From an uncultured Rhodobiaceae bacterium (GTDB lineage: Bacteria > Pseudomonadota > Alphaproteobacteria > RS24), in assembly GCA_937907245.1 (NCBI GenBank), contig CALCUM010000003.1, positions 248,001 through 312,000 on the forward strand: DNA of 64,000 nucleotides. The letters run 5' to 3'. A program made the translations under genes and the position numbers. The notes under the pieces are model-generated. The model worked only from the letters and a program-made list of their open reading frames with translations, had not been told where the DNA came from and did no database searches. Positions 40,320 to 48,351 of the stretch are shown one piece after another; the first letter of the stretch is position 1; every line of letters begins with the position of its first letter.

Positions 40320-42026
40320 TTAGCTGGCGTCCGCTGGGTCTAGCGTATCGCGCAATTCGCGTTTCAAAAACTTACCACTGGCATTGCGGGGCAACTTCTC
40401 TGTTCGCAACCAGATATACCTTGGAATTTTAAAACTTGCCAATAGTTTAGAGCAATGCTCGCGCACGGCATCGGCGGTCAAACTTGCGCCATCCGCCACA
40501 ACGATTGCAATACCTACTTCTTCGCCTAGGCGCTCGTCTTCCACACCAAATACGGTGCATTCAGCGACCGCATCATGTTTAAACACAGCGCTTTCCACTT
40601 CAGCACAATAAATGTTTTCGCCACCGCGCAATACCATATCTTTGGCTCGGTCGACGATGAACACAAAGCCGTCTTCGTCGATGCGCGCAATATCGCCCGT
40701 GCGGAGCCAACCGTCTTGAATCGATTCGGCCGTGGCTTCCTCGCGGTTCAGATAGCCTTTAATCACATTGCCACCTTTGACGCATAGCTCTCCCACCGAG
40801 CCTTCCGGCAAATCATTGCCATCGGCATCGATAACTTTACCAATCATCGTTGGCACAAGTGGGCCACAACTGTCTGGCTTATCGAGGAAATATTTACCGA
40901 CAACGGCGGTAATTAGACCGCAAGTCTCGGTCATGCCATAGCCTGTATTGGCTTGGCCATTTTCCAAAGCTTCGTCAATTTTGCCAACCAAATCTGGTTG
41001 CAATTGCGCGCCGCCACCGCCCAAAGTTACCAAAGACGACGTGTCATATTTAGCAAAATCAGGATGCGCGATAATCTCACGTGCCATTACCGGCACGCCG
41101 CTCAAATTGGTTACTTTATATTTATCGACGATTTTCAGCGCTTCGCCTGCATCCCATTTATACATGAAAATAAGCGTGCCACCGCCCATGGTGCAGGGCT
41201 GAGAAACACAATTATTGGCCGTCACATGGAACATCGGAGTGGTTACCAACATAATGGGCCCGGGGGCTGTGCCTGGCTCTGGAATTTGGTCGACTGTGCC
41301 GGCTTCCACCGCCTCTGCCATATTGGAGGCAGCTGACATGAAGGCTACGCTCATCAGGTTCAACACGCAGCCACGCTGGGTTAATTGAGCACCTTTCGGG
41401 CGACCTGTCGTGCCAGATGTGTAGAAAATGCATGCATCTTCGTCGCCATCAATGGTCACTTCTGGCATTTCGCCAGCATGGTTTTTCAACTCAGCATAAT
41501 CAATCACGCCATCGATAGGCTCTGGCAAACGCAGGCCAATTAATTTCATATCTGGGAATTGATCGCGAATCGGCAGGATGCGTTCGAGACGCTCCACATC
41601 GGCGATGAAAGCTTTCGGCGCGCTGTCTTCTAGGCCGTATTGCATTTCATCGGTTACCCACCAAGCGTTCATACCCACCACGGTAATACCGACCGAGGTC
41701 AGGGCCCAGTAAATCAGCATCCATTCTGGGTAATTGCGGAAGGCCAAAGCAACGCGGTCGCCTTGTTTAATTCCGTTTTCAAACATCCAGGCCGCGACGC
41801 GCGCGCTCTCGGCATAGGCTTGGCTATACGTCCAGGTTTCGCCTTCATAAACCAGATAAGTTTTATCGGCATGGCCCATGGCAGAAAGCGCCCAAACTTC
41901 GCGAAGCGACGGCGGCGCATTGGTAAATGTTTTCAGCGTTTGGCCGCGAACTTCAATGTCGCTGATGGCAAACATGCTGTCTGGGCCTGTCATTTGATCG
42001 CACACTTGTTTTAATTCTGCATACAT
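40320..42026 (-). CDS. AMP-dependent acyl-CoA synthetase (fatty acid--CoA ligase)
   Basis: 568 aa adenylate-forming enzyme activating a carboxylic acid to its CoA thioester. The P-loop-like motif FYTSGTTGRPKGAQLTQRG, YGMTETCG, the hinge GWLRTGDIARIDEDGFVFIVDRAKDMVLRGGENI and the C-terminal catalytic lysine region PRNASGKFLKRELRD are intact. The family includes medium- and long-chain fatty acyl ligases; the exact substrate is open. It would feed the acyl-CoA dehydrogenases encoded further right. It is divergent from the luciferase-like gene. Confidence 0.9.
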   Translation of the reverse strand: MYAELKQVCDQMTGPDSMFAISDIEVRGQTLKTFTNAPPSLREVWALSAMGHADKTYLVYEGETWTYSQAYAESARVAAWMFENGIKQGDRVALAFRNYPEWMLIYWALTSVGITVVGMNAWWVTDEMQYGLEDSAPKAFIADVERLERILPIRDQFPDMKLIGLRLPEPIDGVIDYAELKNHAGEMPEVTIDGDEDACIFYTSGTTGRPKGAQLTQRGCVLNLMSVAFMSAASNMAEAVEAGTVDQIPEPGTAPGPIMLVTTPMFHVTANNCVSQPCTMGGGTLIFMYKWDAGEALKIVDKYKVTNLSGVPVMAREIIAHPDFAKYDTSSLVTLGGGGAQLQPDLVGKIDEALENGQANTGYGMTETCGLITAVVGKYFLDKPDSCGPLVPTMIGKVIDADGNDLPEGSVGELCVKGGNVIKGYLNREEATAESIQDGWLRTGDIARIDEDGFVFIVDRAKDMVLRGGENIYCAEVESAVFKHDAVAECTVFGVEDERLGEEVGIAIVVADGASLTADAVREHCSKLLASFKIPRYIWLRTEKLPRNASGKFLKRELRDTLDPADAS

Positions 42027-42193
42027 GGCTTGTCGTCTCCCTCAACTGAACCTAATGGCGTCGAATATTAGCCACTCGCCTGCAGGCGGCAAGCAGAATC
42101 TCGTATGACACACAACTTTATGCCTAAACTCAGGTCGACCGAACCGCATCAAGTTGCTGGCCAGACGCGTATCGATTGGCTAAACTAATAAAT

Positions 42194-43282
42194 ATGAGCC
42201 AATTTTTACTCAACGCGCTAGATCAGTCTGCCATTGTTACCAACACGAGCCCATCTCAAGCCGTGGCTGAAACTGTGGCCTTGGCCGAGCATTTGGACCC
42301 ATTGGGCTATTCGCGGTTTTGGCTGGCGGAACACCACAACACATCTTCTTTTGCGGGCGCCGCACCTGAAATTCTCATCAGCCATATTGCGGCGCGCACG
42401 CAAAACTTATCCATCGGCTCGGGCGGCATTATGTTGCCGCATTACAGCCCGCTTAAAGTAGCCGAACAATTTCGGATGCTAGCGGCCCTCGCGCCGGGGC
42501 GCATTGACCTTGGCCTCGGCCGCGCACCAGGGGGCGATATGCGCACGGCGGCGGCTTTGCAGCCCGGGCCAAAAGCTTGGCCGCCCGAAGTTTTTCCGCA
42601 GCAATTAGAAATGCTGATGCAATTTTTAGAAGACGCCAATGGCCTGTCTGGCGAGGCGGGTGGTTTTCCAGATGACCACCCCTACCAAGGCTTGCATGCG
42701 CAACCTATGGGCGACGAGTCCGTGCCGGTTTGGATGCTCGGCTCGGGCGGCGATGGCGCCATTCATGCCGCCCACCATGGGCTGCCTTATGTTTATGCGC
42801 ATTTTATCAATCCAGACAATTTAGATAGCGCGCTATCTGCCTATCGTGCGAATTTTAAGGCATCGCGCCAAAGCGACACTCCGAGAGTGGCCCTAGCTGC
42901 CTCTATTTTGGTAGCTGAGACGCAAGAAGAAGCCGATTATTTTGCCCGTCCGCGCAATATTTGGGCCAGTCAATTGATGCAAAATAAAGCTGGCCGCTTC
43001 CCGACATTGGACGAAGCGCAAGATTGGCAAGTGACCCCGCAAGATGCCCAAATTTTAGCCCAACTCGAAGCGCGTAGCCTTACCGGTACGCCCGATAAAG
43101 TAATGACGCAATTAAACGCCATAGTGGAAAGTCATAATATAGATGAAGTGTTTGCTTTGACGCTCATCCCAGATTTGCAGGCGCGCAAACGCTCATACGA
43201 ATTATTGGCCAAGGCGGCAGGCTTACAAGGCACGAGGGACGCAGCTTCCAGCCATGACCAAAGCCTGACTGCGGCACAATAA
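42194..43282 (+). CDS. Luciferase-like (LLM) flavin-dependent oxidoreductase
   Basis: About 362 aa TIM-barrel flavoenzyme. LGYSRFWLAEHHNTSSFAGAAPEILI, GSGGIMLPHYSPLKVAEQFRMLAAL and PGRIDLGLGRAPGGD are hallmark segments of the LLM subgroup related to bacterial luciferase alpha (YvbT/MsnO type). The substrate is unknown; FMN monooxygenation or F420-type use cannot be separated here. ATG at 42194 is preferred over TTG at 42176, as the family starts close to the first beta strand. No clear ribosome binding site is seen. A weak terminator follows. Confidence 0.85.
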   Translation: MSQFLLNALDQSAIVTNTSPSQAVAETVALAEHLDPLGYSRFWLAEHHNTSSFAGAAPEILISHIAARTQNLSIGSGGIMLPHYSPLKVAEQFRMLAALAPGRIDLGLGRAPGGDMRTAAALQPGPKAWPPEVFPQQLEMLMQFLEDANGLSGEAGGFPDDHPYQGLHAQPMGDESVPVWMLGSGGDGAIHAAHHGLPYVYAHFINPDNLDSALSAYRANFKASRQSDTPRVALAASILVAETQEEADYFARPRNIWASQLMQNKAGRFPTLDEAQDWQVTPQDAQILAQLEARSLTGTPDKVMTQLNAIVESHNIDEVFALTLIPDLQARKRSYELLAKAAGLQGTRDAASSHDQSLTAAQ

Positions 43283-43324
43283 ACAGCCCACGAAAAAGCC
43301 ACCAAACTCGCTTGACCCAAAGCT

Positions 43325-43354
43325 ACCTGTGGGGCACAACAAGGCAGGTTTTTT
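43325..43354 (+). terminator. Weak candidate terminator after the LLM gene
   Basis: A 5-bp ACCTG/CAGGT stem with a 15-nt loop is followed by six T residues. It lies between the flavin enzyme and the SDR gene. The stem is short, so termination may be partial. Confidence 0.4.
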
Positions 43355-43372
43355 CCATTTAAGGAGTCGAAA

Positions 43373-44284
43373 ATGAGTTTGGATTTTAAAGATAAAGTTG
43401 TGATTGTAACAGGTGCAGGCGGTGGGCTTGGCAAAAGCCATGCGCTGGATTTTGCACGCCGTGGCGCGAAAGTCGTGGTCAATGATTTGGGCGGCACGTT
43501 GGACGGCTCTGGCGGTTCGTCAGATGCAGCTGAAGCGGTTGTGGCTGAAATTAAAGCGGCCGGTGGCGAAGCCATCGCCAATGGTTCGAGTGTAACTGAC
43601 GACGCTGGCGTCGCGAATATGATTCAACAAACCATGGACGCTTATGGCCGCATCGACGTGTTGGTAAACAACGCGGGCGTCTTGCGCGACAAAAGCTTTG
43701 CCAAAATGGAATTCGGCGACTTTAGCTTTGTCGTCGACGTGCATTTGTTCGGCACCATGAAGCCAACCAAAGCGGTTTGGCCGATTATGAAAGAACAAGG
43801 CTATGGCCGCATCGTGGTCACGTCTTCTTCTTCCGGTCTCTACGGAAACTTTGGTCAGTCTAACTATGGCGCTGCCAAATTGGGCGTTGTTGGCTTCATG
43901 AACACGCTGAAGCTAGAAGGCCAAAAAGACAATATCCACATTAACGCCTTGGCGCCTGTGGCTTGGACACGCATGACAGAAAATCTCATGCCTGCCGAAA
44001 TGGAAGACATGCTGACACCAGAACGCGTAACCCCTGCGGTTGTGTTTATGGCTTCGGAAGCCGCCCCGACTGGCAAAATTATTTGCGCCGGTGCGGGTGC
44101 CTATACATCGGCAGCCATTGTCGAAACAAAAGGCATGTATTTGGGCGAAAACCCAACCGCCGAAGATGTGGCAGCGAATTGGGATACCATTGCGACGGTA
44201 GACGATGATGCCAAAGCCCTGTTCCAGGGTGGTGAACAAACGGGCCGTATGTTTGAGCTTATTCAAGCCGCAAGCAAAGCCTAG
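43373..44284 (+). CDS. SDR-family dehydrogenase, (3R)-hydroxyacyl-CoA dehydrogenase-like
   Basis: 303 aa classical short-chain dehydrogenase. NAD(P) loop TGAGGGLGKSHAL, the NDLGGTLDGSG segment and NNAGVLRDKSFAKM are typical of the N-terminal dehydrogenase of peroxisomal multifunctional enzyme 2. Catalytic Ser-Tyr-Lys appears in TSSSSGLYGNFGQSNYGAAKLG. The C-terminus (about 50 residues past the Rossmann fold) also matches that subgroup. It probably oxidises 3-hydroxyacyl-CoA in beta-oxidation. AAGGAG is 7 nt before the ATG. A strong terminator follows. Confidence 0.88.
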   Translation: MSLDFKDKVVIVTGAGGGLGKSHALDFARRGAKVVVNDLGGTLDGSGGSSDAAEAVVAEIKAAGGEAIANGSSVTDDAGVANMIQQTMDAYGRIDVLVNNAGVLRDKSFAKMEFGDFSFVVDVHLFGTMKPTKAVWPIMKEQGYGRIVVTSSSSGLYGNFGQSNYGAAKLGVVGFMNTLKLEGQKDNIHINALAPVAWTRMTENLMPAEMEDMLTPERVTPAVVFMASEAAPTGKIICAGAGAYTSAAIVETKGMYLGENPTAEDVAANWDTIATVDDDAKALFQGGEQTGRMFELIQAASKA

Positions 44285-44293
44285 AAAGTGTTA

Positions 44294-44323
44294 GGGCGCG
44301 TGGCAACACGCGCCCTTTTTCTT
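44294..44323 (+). terminator. Strong rho-independent terminator after the SDR gene
   Basis: A perfect 9-bp GC-rich stem (GGGCGCGTG, loop GCAA, CACGCGCCC) is followed by TTTTTCTT. It ends directly at the start codon of the antiporter subunit E gene. Confidence 0.9.
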
Positions 44324-44806
44324 ATGCGCCAGATAACCATATCCACCGCTCTTATGTTCGGCCTTTGGCTGATGTTGTCGGGTCATTATACTGGCTTGCT
44401 CATCTCCCTTGGGTTTATCAGCTCGCTTGGTGTTTCGATGATTGCCCATCGCATGGGCGTATTAGACGAGGAAGGGCTGCCAATGGGCGTGCTCTTGCGC
44501 CTCCCCAAAGTCGCCCTCTGGCTGACTTGGGAAATTCTCAAATCAAATTGGGCCGTGGTGAAAGTTATTCTGAACCCTGCCTTGGCAGACCCGCATATGA
44601 CCCGCGTGGTCGCCAGTCAAAAAACCACAGTCGGTCTCGTGACTTTCGCGAATTTTATTACGTTGACGCCCGGCACTGTGTCGGTGGATGTCGATGAAGC
44701 TGACAATAGCATTCTTGTCCATGGGCTAACGGCTGAGTTTGCTGAAAGCCTGAATGACCCTGAAATGGACACTCGCGTGAGCGCCTTAGAAGGGCCCGCA
44801 TCATGA
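44324..44806 (+). CDS. mnhE: Mrp/Mnh antiporter subunit E (MbhA-like)
   Basis: About 160 aa. The N-terminal two-helix hairpin (ALMFGLWLMLSGHYTGLLISLGFISSLGV) is followed by the E-subunit core (PKVALWLTWEILKSNWAVVKVILNP) and the cytosolic domain with FANFITLTPGTVSVDVD. It is a structural subunit of multi-subunit Na+/H+ antiporters. ATG at 44324 abuts the upstream terminator and has no ribosome binding site; a GTG at 44288 would place the terminator inside the gene. It is first of the antiporter operon and overlaps mnhF by 4 nt. Confidence 0.9.
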   Translation: MRQITISTALMFGLWLMLSGHYTGLLISLGFISSLGVSMIAHRMGVLDEEGLPMGVLLRLPKVALWLTWEILKSNWAVVKVILNPALADPHMTRVVASQKTTVGLVTFANFITLTPGTVSVDVDEADNSILVHGLTAEFAESLNDPEMDTRVSALEGPAS

Positions 44807-45099
44807 GCTTTTTGGCAGCCACCCTCGTTGCGCTCGGCGTGGCCTTTGTTCTGGCCATCACCCGTGCCGCTTTAGGGCCGACGCCTTTCGACCGCGTCTT
44901 GGCCGTAAACACCATCGGCACTTTGGCCGTATTGGCGATATCGGTTTATGGGTTTTTCGATGGCCGCCCCGAGTTTTTAGATATTGCGCTGCTCTATGCC
45001 CTGATTAATTTCATTGGCACGATTGCGATTTTGAAATATTTCCGCTTTGGCACGCTGGGCGATCATGCGCTGCCGACTTCCGATGAGGAGGCCTCATGA
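44803..45099 (+). CDS. mnhF: Mrp/Mnh antiporter subunit F (MbhB-like)
   Basis: 98 aa with three transmembrane helices. RAALGPTPFDRVLAVNTIGTLAVLAI is the conserved MrpF core, and LDIALLYALINFIGTIAILKYF the third helix. It is an accessory membrane subunit of the antiporter. It overlaps mnhE and mnhG by 4 nt each. Confidence 0.93.
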   Translation: MSFLAATLVALGVAFVLAITRAALGPTPFDRVLAVNTIGTLAVLAISVYGFFDGRPEFLDIALLYALINFIGTIAILKYFRFGTLGDHALPTSDEEAS

Positions 45100-45428
45100 G
45101 TTGGCTGTTCCAAGGCGTCGAGATTATTGCCTATATTAGCCTTGCACTAGGTAGCCTTGGTGTCATCCTTGGCGCGCTGGGCCTGTTGCGCTTGGGCGAT
45201 ATTTATCAACGCATGCATGGCTCGGGCATCGTCGATACAGGCGGGGCGGGGCTTATTCTGTTTGGCTTATTGCTGCTGTCACCCGACTGGACGGTGAGCG
45301 TGCGCTTGCTGCTCATCGGGTTTATATTGGTGATGACCAGCCCAACGGCCACCCATGCGATTGCGCGCGCAGCACGTGTTTCCGGGGTTGAGGGCGAGAT
45401 GAAATCGAAAAAACGGGGAGGCAAATAA
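45096..45428 (+). CDS. mnhG: Mrp/Mnh antiporter subunit G (MbhC-like)
   Basis: 110 aa with three transmembrane helices. LGVILGALGLLRLGDIYQRMHGSGIVDTGGAGLILFG is the diagnostic MrpG segment; VMTSPTATHAIARAA is the conserved end. The stop is coupled (TAATG) to the next gene. Confidence 0.93.
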   Translation: MSWLFQGVEIIAYISLALGSLGVILGALGLLRLGDIYQRMHGSGIVDTGGAGLILFGLLLLSPDWTVSVRLLLIGFILVMTSPTATHAIARAARVSGVEGEMKSKKRGGK

Positions 45429-46009
45429 TGGCTGGCTTCCTGGTTAATGCTTCGCTTATCGCGCTCTTGGCGCTGATTGCCATTCTGGCTTTGCGCTTGC
45501 ATCGGCTATTTGCCGTGGTGATGTTATCGGGTGCTTTTTCGTTAGTCGCCGCCGCCCAATTTGTGGTGCTAGATGCGGTGGATGTGGCTTTTACCGAAGC
45601 GGCTGTGGGCGCTGGCATCTCTACTGTTTTGGCACTGGCGACTTTATCTCTTGTCCCGGCCGAAGAGAAACCGCACTCCATATCTTTGGTGCCGGCGTTT
45701 ATTGCCACGCTGACCGGATTGCTGCTCGCGGTAGCGGTTTCGGATTTGCCAGATTTTGGCGACCCAAAAGCACCGATACATAATCATGTGGCGCCGGAAT
45801 ATATTATCGGTAGCGAGGAAGTTATTGGGGTGCCCAATATTGTAACCTCCGTGCTGGCCAGCTATCGCAGCTTTGATACTTTTGGCGAAACGCTGGTGGT
45901 TTTCACCGCAGCTTTAGCGGTCTTGCTGATTATTGGCGGCTATACGCGCACAGCCAATGGATCGCGCAAAGCAAAACGCAAAAACAAGGGGAGCCAAGAT
46001 GCAGGATGA
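45428..46009 (+). CDS. DUF4040-containing antiporter subunit (fused MbhD/MbhE, equivalent to MrpA C-terminus)
   Basis: 193 aa. The first 90 residues (LRLHRLFAVVMLSGAFSLVAAAQFVVLDAVDVAFTEAAVGAGISTVLALATL) are the DUF4040/MbhD region. The rest (PNIVTSVLASYRSFDTFGETLVVFTAALAVLLIIGG) matches MbhE. In canonical Mrp these regions are the C-terminal helices of the long subunit A; here they stand alone, without the NuoL-like part. The conserved Asp/Glu in the membrane segment (AVDVAFTEAAVG) are candidates for ion transfer. It overlaps mnhB by 11 nt. Confidence 0.85.
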   Translation: MAGFLVNASLIALLALIAILALRLHRLFAVVMLSGAFSLVAAAQFVVLDAVDVAFTEAAVGAGISTVLALATLSLVPAEEKPHSISLVPAFIATLTGLLLAVAVSDLPDFGDPKAPIHNHVAPEYIIGSEEVIGVPNIVTSVLASYRSFDTFGETLVVFTAALAVLLIIGGYTRTANGSRKAKRKNKGSQDAG

Positions 46010-46481
46010 TGTTGTCATTCGCGTTGTCGCCAAGGTGATGATCCCCGCCGTTATGTTGTTCGCGCTTTATGTGCAATTTCATGGCGATTACGGGCCCGGC
46101 GGCGGCTTTCAGGCGGGCGTTATTTTTGCCTCGGCTTTTGTTTTGAACGCCGTCGTTTTCGGCCTCAACAAGGGGCGCCATGTTTGGCCCGCTAAATATA
46201 ACCTCATCGGAATTTGCGGCGGGGTTTTGATATATGGCTTCACCGGCGTTGGCGGCATGGTGTTGGGCGAAAACTTTTTGAACTTTAACGTGCTTTCCGA
46301 CGACCCAATCGCGGGGCAGCATTTGGGCATTCTATTGGTCGAATTTGGTGTTGGCCTTACCGTTGCGGCGGTGATGGTAATGTTGTTTTTCACTTTCGCT
46401 GGCCGCTTAAACCATATTCGCCTGCTCGCAAAATCAGATGCGCATGACCGCGTTGTCGCCTCCAAAAAGGTGAAAAAATGA
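45999..46481 (+). CDS. mnhB: Mrp/Mnh antiporter subunit B (MbhF-like)
   Basis: About 160 aa with four transmembrane helices. VIRVVAKVMIPAVMLFALYVQFHGDYGPGGGFQAGVIFASAF is the highly conserved MrpB core with its GPGGGFQ motif. ATG at 45999 follows AAGGGGAG. An in-frame upstream start (45933) would lie deep in the previous gene. It overlaps mnhC by 4 nt. Confidence 0.94.
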   Translation: MQDDVVIRVVAKVMIPAVMLFALYVQFHGDYGPGGGFQAGVIFASAFVLNAVVFGLNKGRHVWPAKYNLIGICGGVLIYGFTGVGGMVLGENFLNFNVLSDDPIAGQHLGILLVEFGVGLTVAAVMVMLFFTFAGRLNHIRLLAKSDAHDRVVASKKVKK

Positions 46482-46861
46482 GTGCGCTGCTAGACCCAAT
46501 CCTTGGACAGTGGAACTATTATTTGGTTATCGTTTTGATGATGATTGGCTTTTACGCGGTCATCGCGCGCGGCAATATGGTGAAAAAAATCGTCGGGCTG
46601 AATATTTTTCAGACCTCCGTCTTCATGCTTTATATTTCGATGGGAAAAGTGGCCAATGGCACGGCGCCTATTTTAACGGGCGATCCCAATACCGTTTACT
46701 CCAACCCCTTGCCGCACGTGCTTATTCTCACCGCCATTGTGGTGGGCGTATCTACCACGGCCGTGGGCTATGCGCTGATTATCCGCATCCAAGAGAGCTT
46801 TGGCTCGATTGAAGATGATGACATTATTGCCATGTTAGACGATGAGGAAGAGACCTCATGA
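46478..46861 (+). CDS. mnhC: Mrp/Mnh antiporter subunit C (NuoK-like, MbhG-like)
   Basis: 127 aa with three transmembrane helices homologous to complex I NuoK. GFYAVIARGNMVKKIVGLNIFQTSVFMLYI and LPHVLILTAIVVGVSTTAVGYALIIRI are the expected MrpC segments. A conserved membrane Glu, as in NuoK, is less obvious here. It overlaps both neighbours by 4 nt. Confidence 0.93.
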   Translation: MSALLDPILGQWNYYLVIVLMMIGFYAVIARGNMVKKIVGLNIFQTSVFMLYISMGKVANGTAPILTGDPNTVYSNPLPHVLILTAIVVGVSTTAVGYALIIRIQESFGSIEDDDIIAMLDDEEETS

Positions 46862-48351
46862 TGCAACACCTTCCTATCTTGCAAGTTCTTTTGCCGCTTT
46901 TGGCCGCGCCTTTCGCCGCCATGTTGCGCGGGCGGGATGTCGCTTGGGGTATCGCCTTTATTACCACGGGCACCGCGTTTTTAATCTCGATTGCCTTATT
47001 CCTCGAGCAGCGCGCGCTTGGCACAACCATGGTCTATGAACTTGGCAATTGGGCTGCGCCTATCGGCATTGTCTATGTCATTGACGCCGCCAGCGCGCTG
47101 GTTTTGCCGGTGATTAGTGGCGTCGGTTTTATTGCCACTTTGGCGGCACGCCAATTGGTGGCCGCCGAAATTGACCCACGCGACCATTCGCTTTTCTACG
47201 CCGCTTGGCTGCTGACCATTGCCGGCATGTTGGGCCAAGTGACCACTGGCGATGCGTTTAATATTTTCGTCTTCCTCGAAATCTCGTCGCTTTCGGCCTA
47301 TGCGCTGGTGGCCATGGGCTCGGGGCGCGACCGACGCGCTTTACCTGCGGCGTTTAATTATCTTATTCTTGGCACGGTTGGCGCCACTTTCTATGTAATT
47401 GGCCTCGGCTTGCTTTACATGCTGACGGGTACGTTAAACCTCGCCGACTTGGCCGAGCGATTGCCCCAAGTTGAAGAAACGCGCGCCGTCTTTACCGCCA
47501 TGGCTTTCATCGCACTGGGTCTGTTTTTGAAAATGGCACTGTTTCCCCTGCACTTCTGGTTGGTGCCTGCCTACGCCCATGCGCCTTCGGCGGTAACGGC
47601 GCTCATGGCCTCTACCGCCACCAAAGTTTCGGTCTATGTGCTTATCCGTCTGATTTTCGGCGTCTTTGGCGTCGAGTTCCCTGGCTTGGCCGATGCCGTG
47701 GGGCTCGCCATATTGACGCTTGGTATTGCCGGCGCCTTCGTGGGCACTTTGGCGGCAATCGTTGAGACGGATTTGAAAAAATTATTCGCCCAGTCTTCCA
47801 TCGCGCAGCTTGGCTATATGGCCATCGGCATTGGCGCCATGAGCGCCACCGGACTGGCCGCCGCCTTCTTGCATTTGTTCAACCACGCATTGATGAAAGG
47901 CGCTTTGTTTTTGGCCATCGGCATGATTGCCGCCCAAGCCGGACGCGCCACCATGGGCACCATTCAAGGGGCCGGCAAACAAATACCCATCACCATGACT
48001 GCCATTCTTTTTGGTGGCTTGGCGCTCATCGGCGTGCCGTTGACGGCTGGTTTCATTTCGAAAGTCTATCTCGTGCGCGCGCTGCTGGAACAAAATTTCT
48101 GGCTCTTGGCTGGGCTAACTTTTATTAGCTCCGCTTTGGCTCTGGCTTATGTTTGGAAAATAATTGAGGCCGCTTGGTTGCAACCGCGCCCGGCTGGCGC
48201 ACCGGAGCTGAGCGAGACGGCCAGCCAATATGTTCCAGCTTGGATTATGGTCTTCGCCACCCTCGGGTTTGGTATTTACGCAACCCCTCTGGTCGAAGCT
48301 GCTTTTGCCGCGGCGCATGTGTTTATCCCCTCTACTATGGGGGCTAACTAA
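46858..48351 (+). CDS. mnhD: Proton-conducting antiporter subunit D (MrpD/NuoM-N-like), first copy
   Basis: 497 aa with about 14 transmembrane helices. The ion path residues are present: Glu in FVFLEISSLSAYALVAMG (helix 5), Lys in LFLKMALFPLHFWLVPAYAHAPSAVTALMA (helix 7), Lys in ASTATKVSVYVLIR (helix 8), and ETDLKKLFAQSSIAQLGYM. This is the closest to standard MrpD/MbhH of the three in this operon. The stop is coupled to the next gene (TAATG). Confidence 0.94.
   Translation: MMQHLPILQVLLPLLAAPFAAMLRGRDVAWGIAFITTGTAFLISIALFLEQRALGTTMVYELGNWAAPIGIVYVIDAASALVLPVISGVGFIATLAARQLVAAEIDPRDHSLFYAAWLLTIAGMLGQVTTGDAFNIFVFLEISSLSAYALVAMGSGRDRRALPAAFNYLILGTVGATFYVIGLGLLYMLTGTLNLADLAERLPQVEETRAVFTAMAFIALGLFLKMALFPLHFWLVPAYAHAPSAVTALMASTATKVSVYVLIRLIFGVFGVEFPGLADAVGLAILTLGIAGAFVGTLAAIVETDLKKLFAQSSIAQLGYMAIGIGAMSATGLAAAFLHLFNHALMKGALFLAIGMIAAQAGRATMGTIQGAGKQIPITMTAILFGGLALIGVPLTAGFISKVYLVRALLEQNFWLLAGLTFISSALALAYVWKIIEAAWLQPRPAGAPELSETASQYVPAWIMVFATLGFGIYATPLVEAAFAAAHVFIPSTMGAN

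Noticed and set aside
43373-44284. SDR gene as part of the antiporter operon
   Set aside because: A strong terminator separates them and the SDR motifs point to acyl-CoA metabolism.
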